Part shown: piece by piece, positions 60,516 to 64,000 of the stretch | Layout of the letters: each line of letters opens with the position of its first letter | How positions within the stretch are numbered: position 1 is the stretch's first letter | Assembly: GCA_028752905.1 (NCBI GenBank) | Contig: JAQNBH010000007.1 | Span: forward strand, 41,023,872-41,087,871 | Length of the DNA: 64,000 nucleotides | Reading direction: 5' to 3' | Source of the DNA: Cladorhizidae sp. MBARI D1340-BT2 | Taxonomy: Eukaryota; Porifera; Demospongiae; Poecilosclerida; Cladorhizidae | Notes under the pieces: model-generated | What the model was told of the DNA's origin: nothing | What the model saw: only the letters and a program-made list of their open reading frames with translations | The model's database searches: none | Translations under genes and position numbers: made by a program

Positions 60516-61645
60516 CTCAAAATTGTAATGGACGGTCAGAGTATTGCGAGCTGAGGTTCAATCAGATCACTCTCCCAGGATCCCATGCAGCAGGATCAGG
60601 ATTTAATGGATCAGTCAGAAACTGCAAGGGAAGCACATCCCCTCGGTCTGACTGTATCTTTAGGAATCAGGTGCTATCTATTACTGACCAGCTAGACCTA
60701 GGTATACGATTCCTGGGTCTTGACATATGCATTCTCCCATTGACGTGTGACATTCCTGATTTTGGTGACTTGAACACAAGTAGACTTGTGTCATGTCAGG
60801 GCAGTTTATCAGATAGTGCTCTGAATGGATTCAGATATGGAGGAACCATCATTCATATCTTCCAACAAGTAGACGAATGGATGAGGGTCAATAGCAATGA
60901 AATAATTGGCTTGTACTTCACCAACAACATCCCTGCAGAAGATCATCCACTAGCTGGTCAGATGATCGCAGACATCCTTGAGCAACGATGGGGTGAAGGA
61001 GCAGCTACTACAAAGATGAGCACTTTTTTCACATCTAATGGGAACACTTGGCCTACTCTGAGGCTCGCCGTTGAAACAAATGAGAGAATCTTTGTGTTAT
61101 TTGACCAGGAGTTGGTTCTAGGTCCCCTGACATCAAAACCTTGGCTTCATCCACCTCCTTACACTACCATGGAGCCCAGCACGTGGAGAAGTACATGCCC
61201 TATCCTCAGAGGAGCACTAGAACAACCTATCTGCGAAGACACTAGCAAAAGTGACGTTGTGATCTTGAATGCATTCAACTTGGATGTATGCCTCCCTTTT
61301 GCACAGAAGACTTGCAACAGCCTTATTCTGAATGCTTCCACTGCATGCTTCAATTTCCTCAGGGTGGATGGAAACACTTTGAATGTTGTGCTCATTGATT
61401 TTGTACAGCCTGACATGACTGTGCACGAAGTTGCTCTCGAGCTGAATAAGAAGAATGTAAGATACTTCATTGCAGGCAGCAATGGAGGTACAAGTGGTAC
61501 CCTGTCTGTAGGTAGCACTGCGATTCCTCAAGGAACTGTTATCACTACTCAAGGAACTTCAAGTGTACCTGCAGCGACTCTCATGTGCAACCATCACTGG
61601 GTGTGGTTTCTAGTCTGTGCTGCATTGTATTGTGTGCTGCATTGA
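60516..61645 (+). CDS. PI-PLC X-domain-like secreted/GPI-anchored protein, copy R, exon 2
   Basis: With exon 1 this gives a 395-residue protein. The acceptor is tgttacag at 60508-60515, and the stop is TGA at 61643. Visible parts are Cys-rich mature N terminus (NCNGRSEYC); LPGSH with His43; GIRFLGLD (82-89); SCQGSLS with Gln114; VDEWM and EIIGLYFTN strands; WPTL (198-201) followed by ERIFVLFDQE; and a hydrophobic C terminus (WVWFLVCAALYCVL) after a small-residue stretch, which looks like a GPI-anchor signal. This architecture matches the single-domain PLC-like phosphodiesterase families known from fungi, protists and invertebrates, which lack the Y, PH and C2 domains of classical PLCs. In relatives a second catalytic His follows Cys where Gln114 sits, so catalysis is doubtful. 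The alternative GTG at 60671 is not needed as a start. Confidence 0.85.
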
Positions 61646-61960
61646 GTTCTCCACTTTTGTGCAGCTATTCAAACAGCTGCTTTGTATTGTTTTCTCCCTC
61701 CTAATCCTCCACCCCCACACACACTTTTTACTACTACAGATCAATTGAATTGAATGTATGTGTCCTGGCTATAATTATTACTTCATTGTACAACATGACT
61801 GATTATAAAACAATCTTGTGTTCCAATATGATATTATAATCGAGCAGCTGGTGAGAGCTCTACAAGTTGGCCATCAACCTCAAGGCTGAATTTATTTTTG
61901 TGTAATATTTTAAAAGGGCATCACTGTACTAACATAGTTACTTGTGGTGTCAAGTGTGTA
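61646..61960 (+). other. 3' flank of PLC-like gene copy R
   Basis: Presumed 3' UTR. No AATAAA was seen close to the stop; gattataaaacaatcttg (61801-61818) is the nearest A-rich word. No other gene. Confidence 0.4.
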
Positions 61961-61964
61961 ACAG

Positions 61965-62145
61965 CTTCATGAAGGGAGAAGAAGGCTATTGCATCCCTAG
62001 ATGCACTTGTGAGGAGAGTAGCAAGATATTGCATTCCTAGAGGCACTCATGAAGGGAGAAGAAGGCTATTGCATTCCTAGATATTCATGAGGGGAGAAGG
62101 AGGCTAATGCATGCCTAGATGCACTCACCAGGGGAGAAGAAGGGT
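61965..62145. repeat. Imperfect minisatellite of about 40 bp, 4-5 copies
   Basis: Recurring gaagggagaagaaggctatt and gcattcctagatgcactcat. There is no counterpart in the window because the left arm ends at base 1. Confidence 0.8.
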
Positions 62146-62572
62146 CTATCAGCTAATGCATGCTTAGCCGGTAAGCAGTTTGAATTTGATGGAACTTTTC
62201 ATTGTCCAGATAGCACTAGCAAAATCAAATCTGCTGCAGTACATGTCCCTATTGCTGCATGTTCTGCTGTTAATCATGCCCTGCTGCTCTCTCTTTCCAC
62301 TGAGACGTTGCTTCGGCAACAAAGTGTGCACCACACCCACTCATGCCAATCACTATTCCTATACTCCGTCCACCCAAGTTCCTCAACTATTTCCACCCCC
62401 AATATATTAAATAAGGGACAGAGGGCATGTTTGCTGAAGTCTAGCCTGTTATCCAAACCATCTTCATCCACTAGTGGTCCACTCCATCTTAAATAACTAC
62501 ACAATCACAACAATGGGCCCTCCTTCCCTTTGGTCAGTTTATACAAGAGATTTGCTCTCTGCACAGAGTCTT

Positions 62573-62765
62573 ACACCTTGCTTAATTAGATGGCCCCTTG
62601 CTTAATTAGAATTCCCTTGTTTAATTAGAATGCCCTTGGTGTATATCTCGCTTAATTAGAATACCCTTGCTAAATTAGCATGTCCCTTGTTTAATTAGAA
62701 TGCCCCTTGCTTAATCAGAATGACTTTGCTAAATTAGAATGTCCCTTTTAATTAGAATGCCCGTT
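62573..62765. repeat. About 20-bp minisatellite (ccttgcttaattagaatgcc), 9-10 copies
   Basis: The core ttaattagaat recurs with single-base variants and one longer interruption (ttggtgtatatctcg). Confidence 0.85.
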
Positions 62766-63144
62766 GTCACAAAGAAGCTGGTCAAAGCCCATTTCTAAAA
62801 CCACCATGAGCCTCTATGAGGATCATGTCCTCCGCCACTCCCCCCTTCCCTTGTCAATATCATTCCCAATACAATTGTTCCAAGTAATCCACATACAATA
62901 TTTCCAGTGGGTTAAGTGTCAACTTCCTTTATAAAGGATACCTAGGTTGCTGTTCCACTCAGGAGGACTGCCCCTTATTTCAACATTCAATGCCAAACAT
63001 AACATTGTCTCCTTCTTTTGCTACTCCGTAAGGCCTTATTCAGTATCCATGTTGGCCAGGAGCCTTTCTCCCATTTCAGATACGGTAGGAGACCCACACT
63101 CTTCTCTCACTCCCAACATGCTGGCTATCTACAGGCACAATTCA

Positions 63145-63612
63145 TTCACATCCTCTTCTCCTTCACGTCCTCTTCTCCTTCACATCCTCTTATCCTTCAC
63201 ATCCTCTCATCCTTTATATCCTCTTCTCCTTCACATCCCCTTCTCCTTCACATACCCTTCTCCTTCACATGCTCTTCATCTTCACATCCTTTTCTCCTTC
63301 GTATCTCCTCTTCTCTTCACATCCTCATCTCCTTCACATCCTCTTCTCATTCACATGCTCCTCTCCTTCACATAATCTTCTCCTTCACATCCTCTTCTCC
63401 TTCACATCCTCTTCTCCTTCACATCCTCATCTCATTCACACCCTCTTCTCCTTCACATCTTCTTCTCCTTTACATCCTCTTCTCCTTCACATCCTTTTCT
63501 CCTTCACATCCTCTTCTCCTTCACATCTCCTTCTCCTTCATATGCTCTTCATCTTCACATCCTCGTCTCCTTCACAGGCTCTTCTTCTTTACATCCTCTT
63601 CTCTTTCACTAA
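63145..63612. repeat. 17-bp pyrimidine-rich minisatellite, about 27 copies
   Basis: The unit tcctcttctccttcaca repeats with drift. All three plus-strand frames are open and read as FSFTSSSPSHPLL-type strings; not coding. Confidence 0.95.
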
Positions 63613-63784
63613 TGGATAGAATTTTCTATAATATCCTACTCTCAAGCCCTTGCCATTGTTTAGCCAACTACTCCAGTACTACCTTTTCCCCTTCAACAGC
63701 TTCTACAATTTTTTAAATCTTCATTTCCATTATCTTCCCTCTTCCTTTTGGATTCCATGTCCACCCAAAATGACTTGCATCTAG

Positions 63785-63900
63785 TCCATCCTGGTCCCTC
63801 ATCTTCCTTATGCACCCTCATCTTCCTCACCTTGCTCCCTCATCTCCTCACCTTGCTCCCTCATCTTCCTCACCTTGCTCCCTGATCTTCCTCACAACCA
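63785..63900. repeat. About 22-bp repeat (cctcatcttcctcaccttgc)
   Basis: Four to five units of ctcaccttgctccctcatct near the window end; the surrounding 63612-64000 is pyrimidine-rich without a gene. Confidence 0.75.
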
Positions 63901-64000
63901 CTGCCATTCTTTCTTTCTTCTCCTTCCTGATCATATATTTGACAACTCCTCTTCAACTTCTGTACTCCTCCCAGCTCTTCCTCAACACATGCTCCATCTC

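Larger units (their letters stand above)
30840..60950 (-). repeat. Right arm of giant imperfect inverted repeat
   Basis: This is the inverted partner of 1-27115. It is interrupted by right-only pieces: the inner part of element X (33720-35095), the Gypsy remnant, the ZMYM1/TTF-type hAT element and about 53197-54245. The remaining part of PLC exon 2 (60951-61645) presumably has its partner outside the window. Confidence 0.9.

Noticed and set aside
60671..61645. Start of the PLC gene at the GTG codon 60671
   Set aside because: The frame is open upstream to a good splice acceptor at 60515 and includes the LPGSH motif; the phase matches the signal-peptide exon.
63018..63716. 232-codon Ser/Phe/His-rich ORF
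   Set aside because: A by-product of the 17-bp pyrimidine array; all three frames are open and of the same composition.
1..64000. Palindrome caused by a missed adapter in a single long read
   Set aside because: The arms differ by 3% in exons, by several independent transposon insertions and by array sizes; such an artefact would give near-identical arms. Haplotype misjoin is not excluded.

Overview
The window is non-coding-rich metazoan-type DNA: two copies of one short-exon gene with GT/AG introns, hAT, Ty3/Gypsy and Harbinger-like transposon remains, many minisatellites, and TTAGGG-like tracts. A marine invertebrate, possibly a demosponge, fits the style of the repeats and the gene, but this is a low-confidence inference. 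There are no prokaryotic operons, and no rRNA, tRNA or CRISPR array was recognised.

The dominant structure is a giant imperfect inverted repeat covering about 61 of the 64 kb. Bases 1-27115 (left arm) match the reverse complement of about 30840-60950 (right arm) in a collinear chain of blocks. Both arms carry the same gene, a secreted and probably GPI-anchored protein with a PI-PLC X-type TIM-barrel domain, arranged head to head. Copy R is complete as modelled: exon 1 at 38364-38421 and exon 2 at 60516-61645 (+), 395 residues. Copy L has exon 1 at 14823-14880 and exon 2 at 435-1 (-), cut by the window edge. The exon 1 / exon 2 phases agree in both copies. The single intron is about 14.4 kb (L) or 22.1 kb (R) and consists almost wholly of minisatellites and transposons.

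Matching blocks (left / right): 1-5880 / 54380-60950; 6550-7020 / 52620-54290; 7020-8070 / 51370-52620; 8080-10010 / 49810-51370; 36-bp array 10010-10880 / 48300-49805; 10880-12775 / 41918-44181; 14030-15390 / 37880-39402; 15540-18112 / 35096-37570; 21405-22020 / 33020-33720; 25455-27115 / 30840-33010. Arm-specific pieces are a Ty3/Gypsy remnant (39403-about 41000), a ZMYM1/TTF-type hAT transposon (44182-48300) and a 1-kb segment (about 53197-54245) on the right. On the left they are 18113-21405, 22020-25455, a 25-bp minisatellite expansion (5885-6555) and a 557-bp tandem duplication (8155-9262).

The region between the two exons 1 (14.9-38.4 kb) holds at least four copies or fragments of a second, decayed hAT-like transposon, here called element X. 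Two of them face each other across a 1.2-kb spacer, making a second, nested inverted repeat (27.1-38.0 kb, axis near 33.1 kb). Element X carries 33-bp subterminal repeats containing the hammerhead-ribozyme core strings CTGATGA and, at the array edge, GAAAC.

The last 2.3 kb (61646-64000) lies downstream of copy R and is mostly short tandem arrays. Coordinates of repeats and transposon edges are by eye and good to about 10-50 bp; exon, TATA and MITE coordinates are exact as read.
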